A DNA stretch of 64,000 nucleotides from Marinobacterium sedimentorum (lineage in GTDB: Bacteria; Pseudomonadota; Gammaproteobacteria; Pseudomonadales; Balneatricaceae). Made by a program: the position numbers and the translations under genes. The notes beneath the pieces are model-generated. The model worked only from the letters and a program-made list of their open reading frames with translations. It was not told the origin of the DNA and searched no databases. Shown here one piece after another: positions 54,536-62,475 of the stretch. The stretch spans positions 62,001-126,000 of the forward strand of contig NZ_JALDYX010000007.1 of assembly GCF_024267675.1 (NCBI RefSeq), written 5' to 3'. Numbering within the stretch: the first letter of the stretch is position 1; each line of letters begins with the position of its first letter.

Positions 54536-55573
54536 CTAAAAATAAATGTTCAGGCCGACCGCCAGATTGTCATTGTCCGATTCATCATAGCTGCCCGCCT
54601 CGGCCCACAGATCCAGCCGCTCATCATGGCGGTACTTCAGCTGCGCTATGACGGCGCTGTCCTGCTGCAAGGCCCCGGCGCTGGGCTGTTCACGGTCCTG
54701 GTACGATAATGCATAGGCAAACTTGCCCGCAGTATAGGTACCCGTCACAGCATACACATCAAAATCGGCCCCGGCGGAACCCAGATCGCGGTTACTCTCA
54801 TACACCCCCGCCAGCTTCCAGTTATCAAATTTGTAATGGGACGCCAGCACCCAGCGCTCACGGTCCGACTCACCCGAACTGACACCCACCAGCTCCTTGT
54901 CATAAACCGACAGGTTGAGACCAAGCATAAAGTTATCGGTCTTGTAGACGCCGTGGACGATCTTCAGGTCGTCATCGGTTGCACTGCCATTATTGATGCT
55001 GGCCAGCACAAACTTGGCGTAAAAGTTGTTCCACACCGGCGTCTTGTACACCAGGCCATCCTTGCTCCATTTGGTCTGGGTCCACATGCGGGTACCGTTG
55101 GGCACAGCGCTGGGTGTACTGTCCTGGGTGTTCACCTCAAACAGATCCACCGCCGAATAAAACTCCTCATACACGCCGGACATGGCATCACCAAAGGCAA
55201 ACAGACCGTAATCGGTAATGAATGCGGCACCGGCATAACGGATGAAAATATCGTCGTCATCATTCTTGAGCTGATTCAGCGCACCGTAATAAATACTTTG
55301 GGTGCCATCCGCTTCTGCCAGCGGCGCAAAGTCGGCTTCCACCCGATAGGCCAGCTTCACGCTATCCGATAACACATAGAATCCCCGCGCACCCAGTATG
55401 GCCTTGGACAGGTAGGGCGTGCTGTCCACCGAATTCCCCAGAAAATTGGTATCGCTGAAGTGGGCCACACGGCCACTGAGCTGACCATAGATTGTGGGCG
55501 TTGCCGGCTGGGCGGCAACCGCGGCAGATGTTCCTGCACAGAGCAGTGCAAGACCCAGGATGGAGACATTCAT
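54536..55573 (-). CDS. Outer-membrane porin
   Basis: Beta-barrel porin of 345 residues with a signal peptide (MNVSILGLALLCAGTSAAVAAQ) and the general-porin opening IYGQLSGRVAHFSDT. Many alternating amphipathic strands end in aromatic residues, and the chain ends in VGLNIYF with the C-terminal Phe needed for BAM insertion. An AGAGG site precedes ATG 55573. Single gene with its own terminator. Substrate specificity unknown; it could admit the aromatic acids or the solute of the adjacent ABC transporter. Confidence 0.9.
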   Translation of the reverse strand: MNVSILGLALLCAGTSAAVAAQPATPTIYGQLSGRVAHFSDTNFLGNSVDSTPYLSKAILGARGFYVLSDSVKLAYRVEADFAPLAEADGTQSIYYGALNQLKNDDDDIFIRYAGAAFITDYGLFAFGDAMSGVYEEFYSAVDLFEVNTQDSTPSAVPNGTRMWTQTKWSKDGLVYKTPVWNNFYAKFVLASINNGSATDDDLKIVHGVYKTDNFMLGLNLSVYDKELVGVSSGESDRERWVLASHYKFDNWKLAGVYESNRDLGSAGADFDVYAVTGTYTAGKFAYALSYQDREQPSAGALQQDSAVIAQLKYRHDERLDLWAEAGSYDESDNDNLAVGLNIYF

Positions 55574-56134
55574 TCGTAAACCTCTGCAGATTATTTTTTT
55601 GTTTTATATGAGAAATACTTATTTGCAGGCGAAAACACTAGAAACCAACGACACTAATGTCAACATTTTTTTCATATATAAAAACAAATTTCTTCTTACA
55701 GGTGCCTCTGCACTAACACTGGATTGAAAATTACATCTAGCCGCCACCGCCCCCGGCCAAGAACAAAGCAAACCAGAACACACTCGGAAAAATAATTTAA
55801 ACATTTGTTATTAAAGAAATTATACCTTTAAACAAGAGATTTCCATCAGGCCTTAAACTGACCCCCGGCAGCCGACGGCGTATCAAAGGCTTGCATCCCG
55901 TGGCGAAAGGTGGCTATTCTTATACAAAATAATTATTCAAATATAAACAAACGACTTCTCCAGGATGTCCTCCGCAGTTGCGGCCAGGGCAGCGGAGAAA
56001 GGCAGAAAGATCCGGGCATAGGCCCTGATCCCGCTCAGAGACGGAACTGACGGACAGGTGCATGGCTTAGCGGCGTCACCCTCCACTGAGCACCCCGCAC
56101 TCCAACAATTAAACGACGGGTCAAGTGGTACAAC
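55574..56134. other. Divergent intergenic region, porin / ABC transporter
   Basis: 561 bases, very AT-rich next to the porin start and GC-richer near the ATPase start. It should contain both promoters. I found no gene, RNA or strong symmetric element. Confidence 0.5.
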
Positions 56135-56926
56135 ATGATGAATAGCCTGACGACTGCTCTGGAATTTCGAGGCGTAACCAAGGGCTTCAGCCTGCCCAAC
56201 TCGAACGACACCCAGGTTGCGATCAATGATGTCAATTTCAACGTCCGCCCGGGCGAGTTTGTGGCGATCGTCGGCCCCTCCGGATGCGGCAAAAGTACCA
56301 TCCTCAACATGACCGCCGGCCTCTACCAGCCGAGCAGTGGCGAGGTCTATGTCAGTGGCCAGCAGGTCACCAACCCCAATTCCCATGTCGGTTTCATGCT
56401 GCAAAAGGATCTGTTGCTGCCCTGGCGCACCATCGTCGGCAACGTGGAGTTCGGCCTCGAAGCCCGTGGCATGGGCAAGGACGAACGCCGTGACGTCGCC
56501 CTCAGTGAGCTCAAACGCTGCCACCTGGAAGACTTCGCCAACCATTATCCCTATCAGCTGTCCGGCGGCATGCGCCAGCGCGCGGCGCTGGCGCGCACCC
56601 TGGCCATCAACCCCGACATCATCCTGCTCGACGAACCCTTCTCGGCACTGGATGCCCAGACCAAACTCCTACTGCAGCAGAACTTCGGCGAGACCATCCA
56701 GAGCACCGGCGTCACCACCCTGCTGATCACCCACGACCTGTCGGAAGCCGTGTTCATGGCCGATCGCATCCTGGTGCTGAGCGAACGCCCGGCCACGGTG
56801 ATTGAGGAAATTATCGTGGAGTTGCCGGATCGCGGAAATCTGCTCGCGCGGCGCAAGTCCCCCAAGGCCTCCGAATACATCAGCCGGCTGTTCGAGCTGC
56901 TGAAACTCGAAGCCAGAACGCTCTAG
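56135..56926 (+). CDS. NitT/TauT family ABC transporter ATP-binding protein
   Basis: ATPase of 263 residues in the SsuB/TauB/NrtD group. Walker A VGPSGCGKST (about residues 47-56), Q-loop MLQKDLLLPWRT, signature YQLSGGMRQRAALART, Walker B IILLDEPFSALD and switch His in LLITHDLSEA. First gene of a three-gene operon (ATPase, binding protein, permease). Import of an organic anion, sulfonate, nitrile or pyrimidine-like solute is possible. Confidence 0.93.
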   Translation: MMNSLTTALEFRGVTKGFSLPNSNDTQVAINDVNFNVRPGEFVAIVGPSGCGKSTILNMTAGLYQPSSGEVYVSGQQVTNPNSHVGFMLQKDLLLPWRTIVGNVEFGLEARGMGKDERRDVALSELKRCHLEDFANHYPYQLSGGMRQRAALARTLAINPDIILLDEPFSALDAQTKLLLQQNFGETIQSTGVTTLLITHDLSEAVFMADRILVLSERPATVIEEIIVELPDRGNLLARRKSPKASEYISRLFELLKLEARTL

Positions 56927-56952
56927 CAGAAAATTGCTCCTGCATTTTCTGC
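56926..56952 (+). promoter_or_regulatory. Hairpin between ATPase and binding-protein genes
   Basis: GCAGAAAAT and ATTTTCTGC flank a nine-base loop TGCTCCTGC, starting at the last base of the stop codon. The loop word is shared with the repeat element at 12734-12793. It may tune expression of the downstream binding protein. Confidence 0.5.
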
Positions 56953-56992
56953 ATACAGGCCCTCCATGGCCTTAACAATAAAAAGGTGCCCC

Positions 56993-57970
56993 ATGATCAA
57001 GACACTGAAAATAGCCGCCGTCGTCCTGGCGGCCACACTGCCCATGCAATCCGCCTTCGCAGCCGAAAAAATAACCTACCTGTTTCCGGCGCCCGATACC
57101 TTGCCGGCCTTTGCCCCCTTTCAGATAGCCAAGCACAAGGGCTACTACGCCGACGAAGGGCTGGATGTGAGCTTTCAGATCGGCAAGGGCGGCGCCGATG
57201 TCGCCAAACAGGTCGCCGTGGGCAACGCCGATATGGGCGGTGGTATCGGTGATACCCCCATCGTGACCCGCGCCAATGGCCTGAAGGTCAAGGGTGTCGC
57301 ACTGCTCGGCGGCCAGGCCCTGACTCAGATCGCCGTGCGCCGCGATGCCAATATCCAGTCGCCAGAGGATCTCAGAGGCAAGGCCATAGGCGTGTTGTCA
57401 TTCAAGGACACCACCTACTACAACCTGCTGGCGGTACTCGCCAGTGCCGGTCTGTCCCAGAACGATGCCTCGGTGCAGGCGCTGGGCCCGGGCGGCATCA
57501 TCAAGCTGATGATCTCCGGCGATATCCAGGCCATGTCCGGCGTGCCTGAATGGGTCGCCGCGGTACAGGGTGCCGGTATCGAGCTTGATGTGTGGAATAT
57601 CAACGATATCTTCCCGGCCATGGCCCAGGCCATGTTTGCCTCCGACGACACCATCGAAAAACGGCCGCAGGCCGTGCAGCGCTTCGTCAATGCAACCCTG
57701 AAGGCGGTGCGGGAAATTCAGGCCAGCCCGCAACAGGCGACGGCCGACTATATCGCCGCCGTCCCCAGCCACCAGGGTGAAGAAGCGCAGATTACCGATA
57801 TCCTGACCCGCTACACCCAGCTGGTGTATCCGACCCAGGCGCCCCTGCAGCTGGGTCAGTTCGACCCGGCCCGGCTCAAAACCGTACAGGATTTCTACCT
57901 GAGCAACGACATAGTGCGTACCGCGGTACCCATCGAAGATACCTACACCAATCAGTTCGTACAGGACTGA
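56993..57970 (+). CDS. NitT/TauT family ABC transporter substrate-binding protein
   Basis: Periplasmic binding protein of 325 residues (NMT1/THI5/SsuA-like). Signal peptide MIKTLKIAAVVLAATLPMQSAFA ends at residue 23. The family pattern is evident: PAFAPFQIAKHKGYYADEGLDVSF, GNADMGGGIGDTP, LRGKAIGVLSFKDTTYYNLL. ATG 56993 is chosen as it starts the signal peptide; 56966 is a less likely upstream start. Ligand unknown. Confidence 0.92.
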   Translation: MIKTLKIAAVVLAATLPMQSAFAAEKITYLFPAPDTLPAFAPFQIAKHKGYYADEGLDVSFQIGKGGADVAKQVAVGNADMGGGIGDTPIVTRANGLKVKGVALLGGQALTQIAVRRDANIQSPEDLRGKAIGVLSFKDTTYYNLLAVLASAGLSQNDASVQALGPGGIIKLMISGDIQAMSGVPEWVAAVQGAGIELDVWNINDIFPAMAQAMFASDDTIEKRPQAVQRFVNATLKAVREIQASPQQATADYIAAVPSHQGEEAQITDILTRYTQLVYPTQAPLQLGQFDPARLKTVQDFYLSNDIVRTAVPIEDTYTNQFVQD

Positions 57971-57994
57971 AACCCTTCACGAGGTCCGGCTCAC

Positions 57995-58759
57995 ATGAAC
58001 AAGAACTACGCAAGCGCCACCCTGATGGTGGCGGTACTGATGGTCATAGGCTGGGAATTTCTGCCCACCCTGCTGGATATCCCGGCCTATATCATTCCAA
58101 CCTTTAGCGAGACAATGAAAGAACTGGTGCGTATGTACCAGACGGAAGGGCTGTTGCGGCATACGCTGTCGACCTTCCAGATGACACTGCTGGGCTTCCT
58201 TATCGGCAGTGCCCTGGGCGCCGTGCTGGGCTTTATACTGGGCTCATCACCCTTTCTCGAACAGGTGGTGTCACCCTATATCCTGGCGCTGCAGATCGCC
58301 CCCAAGGTGGCCTTCGCACCGCTGTTTATCATGTGGTTCGGCTACACCGCCTGGCCCAAGCTGCTGGTGACCATACTGATCGTGTTCTTCCCGATTCTGG
58401 TGAACGTGCTGCAGTCGATGAAAACCATCGACCGCGACATGATCAACCTGGCGCGGGCCTACAACCTGAACCGCTTCCAGATCTTCATGAAGATAGAACT
58501 GCCCTCATCGCTGCCCAACCTGCTGGCGGGGCTGCGCATCTGCGCAACGCTGGCGGTCATAGGTGTGACGGTGGGTGAAATGGTCGGCGGCAATACCGGG
58601 CTCGGCTTCCTGATTTCCTATGGCGAAGGCCAGGCCAACGCCGCCATGGTGTTCAATGCCATCGGCCTGCTGACCATCATCGGCATCCTGCTCTACAGCG
58701 TGGTGGTCTGGGCGGAAAACCGTATCCTGCACTACATTCCCAGAGCTGAGCATCACTAG
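57995..58759 (+). CDS. NitT/TauT family ABC transporter permease
   Basis: Permease of 254 residues with about six helices and the ATPase-docking loop NLARAYNLNRFQIFMKIELPSSLPNLLAGLRI. It completes the operon, 24 bases after the binding-protein gene. The sequence GEMVGGNTGLGFLISYGEGQANAAMVF is typical of SsuC/TauC-like permeases. Confidence 0.93.
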   Translation: MNKNYASATLMVAVLMVIGWEFLPTLLDIPAYIIPTFSETMKELVRMYQTEGLLRHTLSTFQMTLLGFLIGSALGAVLGFILGSSPFLEQVVSPYILALQIAPKVAFAPLFIMWFGYTAWPKLLVTILIVFFPILVNVLQSMKTIDRDMINLARAYNLNRFQIFMKIELPSSLPNLLAGLRICATLAVIGVTVGEMVGGNTGLGFLISYGEGQANAAMVFNAIGLLTIIGILLYSVVVWAENRILHYIPRAEHH

Positions 58760-58773
58760 TTTACTCTGTCTCC

Positions 58774-58794
58774 CGACCGGCTCCGCGCCGGTCG
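58774..58794. terminator. Hairpin after the ABC transporter operon
   Basis: CGACCGG and CCGGTCG with a seven-base loop, followed by only a weak T run. Possible terminator at the border of the defence operon. Confidence 0.45.
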
Positions 58795-58954
58795 CTTTCG
58801 ATTCCGCCTGCTTCTGCTGCCCTGTGGCACTGCTAAGCTTGTGGACATATAGATTTCCCCTGTCCCATTACCCATAACTTCATCAAAATGGACACAGGCT
58901 TTTCAAACTAATCCTGCACTGCAGCTTCAGCGACTTTCGTCGGGGTGATTGAAA

Positions 58955-61156
58955 TCAAAGGGTTCGTATCCATGATTTTGTTTCATCGATGTCAAAGAAC
59001 CTGGCACCAAATCCAGTTTCCAGAAGTTCATCGGGTAGCAGGTGATCAAACTTCTCTTTCGGCCTTTTGGGGACCCTCTTTGCCAAATCAGCTCCGGTCA
59101 TAGGCTCATTCAGTGTTGATCTGAGTACATCGACTACTTGTGATGCTGAGGTATTAAGAACTTCAACGACACCCGAACCAGCATCCACATCTTCGATTTT
59201 GTATTGGCTTATGAGCAAGGCAAACAGAGTGAAGCACACTTTATCGCCACTCCAGGGAAAGAGGTATACGGCACCGTTCTCTTCAAGGATCGGCAGGCCT
59301 TCAAGGGATCGGTTCTGAAATTCCCGAATGCCTTCCTGGAACAACTGTCTGGCCTCCTCGTTCAGGTAGTCGATCTCCCCATCGCCAGCCGGTATTGCAT
59401 AGCGCTCGTCACAGTAAAGCCTGTACATTTCCTCATGGATACGTTTGTGAACTGATGCGCTATTTCCGTCAAAACGAGGTGGTTTTCCTCCGCTAGCTCG
59501 GGCCACATAGATACAGAGTTTTTCATCGTCTACCGTCAAAACGCACCATCGTTTTCCGGCAAAAATAATCAGCTGGCCGGGTATGATGGGATTATCCATA
59601 GAGATAGTTCCCAACGTTCGATTCTGTTCAATTAGCCGAAACTCATCAGGGGTGTTGAAGGCAGCATAAAACGTATAGTCATTGACTATCTCCTCGCCCA
59701 ATAAGCCCAGCACCAGCTCCCCGTTCCCCATCTGGCTAATTAGAAATGTTTCACCCATATGACGCAAAAGCAGTGTAAACGTCTCGACCGATACTTTTTT
59801 GAATGGTCCCTTCTGGCATAATTGCCGGTAAAGCTGATCAGCACGAACGCCGCCCCATTGCGCTATCAGTGCAAGAATCTGGTGCAGTAGTGTGGAAAAG
59901 TGGTACTGGGCATTGTCTGGCGGCTCATACCAGCGTTCAAGCAGTAACAGCCGTATCATTGCGATCGACTGAAAGAGTTCGAGTCTAAGCCGATCATGCA
60001 TCGATGATTTTGGGGTAAGCTGTTTTTCCTGAATCAGCATGCGCAATGTAGCCGACGAGCCGCGCCGGCCGGAGCGTCCCAGACGCTGACGCAGGCTGGA
60101 TACCGAATGCGGGACACCTACCTGCACTACCGAGTCAACTTTGCCAATATCAATCCCCAACTCGAGCGTCATGGTACAAATAGCTGACGTCGGAAACTTG
60201 CCCACCTGCATACGCTTTTCCAGCGACTGCCGAAGCTCTTTGGCAAGCGACCCGTGGTGGGGGAAAAACTCGTTGGGGACATGTGCATGCTCGCTCAACT
60301 CCCTGAGTGATGAAGCCAGCAACTCAGTCTTTCCCCGGCTGTTTGCAAAAATCAGATGAAACCCGCCCCGACAAAACCTATACAGGTCTTTTTGTATTCG
60401 GGTATTCGCCAATGACGCGAGTTGCTCTTCGGTAATCTGCTTTGCCCCACCCAAATCAGGATCCATATACCCCCGAAGCTGGAAGCACAGCTCTGTCTGC
60501 GCGCCCTTAGCGTCAACCAGGGTACTTTCAAGCCCACCACCAGGACGCAGAGCCTGGCCCACCCCTTTTAGATCGCCCAGAGTAGCGCTTAGCGCTATAC
60601 GTGGTACTGGTTTTGGAATGATCGCCTGTAGCCTATCCAGCAGGGAGATTAGCTGCTGCCCCCGTTCTGTACCGATAAAGGCATGAAACTCATCGATCAC
60701 ACAGTAGCGCAGGCTGGCAAAGGCACTCTGCATCCACCCAACACGGCGTATCAGCATGGCCTCAAGGGACTCCGGTGTAATCAGCAGTATCCCATGCGGT
60801 TTCTTGCGGGCCTTCTGTTTCACCGATTGAGACACATCTCCATGCCATGGCACCAAAGAAAGTCCGGTCAGCTCACACAGGCTTTCGAGCCGACGATACT
60901 GGTCATTGATCAGAGCTTTGAGGGGGCTGATGTAAAGGATCGAGAACCCCTCAGTGTCGGGATCCACGGCGCTGCATGCCGGCAAAAAGAACGCTTCAGT
61001 CTTGCCGGCTGCGGTAGCGGCACTGATCACTAAATCGCGATCACCGGCCATAACCGGTTGGATAGCGGCAACCTGCACATCGCGCAATGCACTCCAGCCC
61101 TGCTTGAAGATCCAGCGCTGAACGGCCGGTGATAAGCGCTTCTCGGGAGCCATCAT
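58955..61156 (-). CDS. sngC: DEAD/DEAH-box helicase, Shango defence protein SngC-like
   Basis: Superfamily 2 helicase of 733 residues, Lhr-like. Motif I SAATAAGKTEAFFLP (residues 45-59), motif II DEFH (155-158), motif III ALSATLGD, then in the second RecA domain FANSRGKTE, HHGSLAKELRQ, TMTLELGIDIG and motif VI QRLGRSGRRG. The C-terminal 300 residues are a helicase-associated accessory region. Its ATG overlaps the stop of the ATPase gene by four bases. With the TerB-domain and P-loop genes this matches the Shango anti-phage system, in which the helicase is SngC. Assignment rests on domain composition and order, not on a sequence search. Confidence 0.82.
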   Translation of the reverse strand: MMAPEKRLSPAVQRWIFKQGWSALRDVQVAAIQPVMAGDRDLVISAATAAGKTEAFFLPACSAVDPDTEGFSILYISPLKALINDQYRRLESLCELTGLSLVPWHGDVSQSVKQKARKKPHGILLITPESLEAMLIRRVGWMQSAFASLRYCVIDEFHAFIGTERGQQLISLLDRLQAIIPKPVPRIALSATLGDLKGVGQALRPGGGLESTLVDAKGAQTELCFQLRGYMDPDLGGAKQITEEQLASLANTRIQKDLYRFCRGGFHLIFANSRGKTELLASSLRELSEHAHVPNEFFPHHGSLAKELRQSLEKRMQVGKFPTSAICTMTLELGIDIGKVDSVVQVGVPHSVSSLRQRLGRSGRRGSSATLRMLIQEKQLTPKSSMHDRLRLELFQSIAMIRLLLLERWYEPPDNAQYHFSTLLHQILALIAQWGGVRADQLYRQLCQKGPFKKVSVETFTLLLRHMGETFLISQMGNGELVLGLLGEEIVNDYTFYAAFNTPDEFRLIEQNRTLGTISMDNPIIPGQLIIFAGKRWCVLTVDDEKLCIYVARASGGKPPRFDGNSASVHKRIHEEMYRLYCDERYAIPAGDGEIDYLNEEARQLFQEGIREFQNRSLEGLPILEENGAVYLFPWSGDKVCFTLFALLISQYKIEDVDAGSGVVEVLNTSASQVVDVLRSTLNEPMTGADLAKRVPKRPKEKFDHLLPDELLETGFGARFFDIDETKSWIRTL

Positions 61157-62475
61157 AATTTAAAGGAGACCAACCCATCCGCTTCATCAGCACTGCCATC
61201 TTCACCACCCGATTCGAGCATCCCGCTTGGCAAATCAGGCTCAAGTTGCAGGTTGCCTAGCAGGTTCTGCCACTCCAGATGCTCGTTCTGCTCGAGTACC
61301 GCCAGCAAATCCAGGAATGCCTTGATGGTATTACGTGGCGTGCGAAAATAGGCCTCACCAATGGTCTTACTGCAGTGCCGGAGGAATGCCACTAGCGCCT
61401 TATCGTCCACCAAGTGCTTTTCGGGATCCCCGCCAGCAAACACATGACGCAGATTTTTCAGCAGAATGTAGAGTTCTTCTGGCGTCAAACTGGCCAAATG
61501 CAGGGCCGGCGACGAGTAATCCACAACCCCTGCTTGCTCAGCAAAGCTGTTGCCGGCCAAACGTGACTGGAGTGCTTCATAACTATAGAGCCCGCGCCGA
61601 GGGTCTAGCAGAAACTCCGGGGTACCACCAAGCAGAAAGCCCAGATGCTCGGCCGACCCCTGCAAGCAGTCATTGAGGATACGCAGGATCTGCTCATAAT
61701 TGGTTGTACGCGCCTGAGTGCTGTTCAGTTTGTAGAGGTTTACCAGTTCATCAAAGTTAACGAGCAGACCCGCATAGCCCGCCTGGCGCACAAACAGGCT
61801 CATGAGTTTGAGCGCATCATAGAAGGACTGGTCGGAGATAATGGTGCGCACACCCAGATCCGCGCGTGCTTCAGTTTTAGTACTGTACTCAGCCCGCAAC
61901 CAGCGGATCGCTGCTGCTTTCAAGGCATCATTATCCTGCTCATACCCCTGCCAGTAAGCCTCGATTACCTTGGCAAAATCATAGCCGCCAACCAGCTCTG
62001 CAAGATCCGCGAGCCGGGACTGAATGACGCTTTCAACATTCTTGCCTTCACTGTCGGCAGTCTGGCGTGCCTGAGTCACAAAACGTTCGACCACACTGGT
62101 TAGCGCATTACCTTCAGGCTTGTTACGGGTGGCCAGATTCCGCATGAGTTCAGAGTAAAGATTGCGGGCCTGACCATCCGATGCATATATCCGCCGCTCC
62201 GGAGCGAGGTCGGCGCTGACGGTAACCAGCTTCTTTTCGAGCGCAATCTGACGTACCACGCTCAGAAAAAATGTTTTGCCTGAACCGTAGTCGCCGATGA
62301 TCAACCTGAAGGCTGAACCTCCTTCAGAAATGCGCTCAATGTCCTTGTACAAAGCACTAATTTCATGAATTCTGCCAACCTGAATATGCTGGATACCCAC
62401 CTTCGGTGTGACACCGGATCGGAGAGACTGAATGATCGCTTCCCGTTCCTTCGGCCGAATCCGTTTTATAGTCAT
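61153..62475 (-). CDS. sngB: P-loop ATPase (BrxD-like, DUF2791), Shango defence protein SngB-like
   Basis: ATP-binding protein of 440 residues. Walker A is GDYGSGKT (residues 61-68) and Walker B is the GLLVNFDELVNL segment near 238-249. The opening EREAIIQSLRSGVTPKVGIQHIQVGR is typical of the DUF2791/BrxD ATPases found in BREX and related defence loci, which often pair with an Lhr-like helicase. Start overlaps the stop of the TerB gene by one base (TGATG), and its own stop overlaps the helicase start, so the three are translated as one unit. Most likely SngB of a Shango system. Confidence 0.82.
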   Translation of the reverse strand: MTIKRIRPKEREAIIQSLRSGVTPKVGIQHIQVGRIHEISALYKDIERISEGGSAFRLIIGDYGSGKTFFLSVVRQIALEKKLVTVSADLAPERRIYASDGQARNLYSELMRNLATRNKPEGNALTSVVERFVTQARQTADSEGKNVESVIQSRLADLAELVGGYDFAKVIEAYWQGYEQDNDALKAAAIRWLRAEYSTKTEARADLGVRTIISDQSFYDALKLMSLFVRQAGYAGLLVNFDELVNLYKLNSTQARTTNYEQILRILNDCLQGSAEHLGFLLGGTPEFLLDPRRGLYSYEALQSRLAGNSFAEQAGVVDYSSPALHLASLTPEELYILLKNLRHVFAGGDPEKHLVDDKALVAFLRHCSKTIGEAYFRTPRNTIKAFLDLLAVLEQNEHLEWQNLLGNLQLEPDLPSGMLESGGEDGSADEADGLVSFKL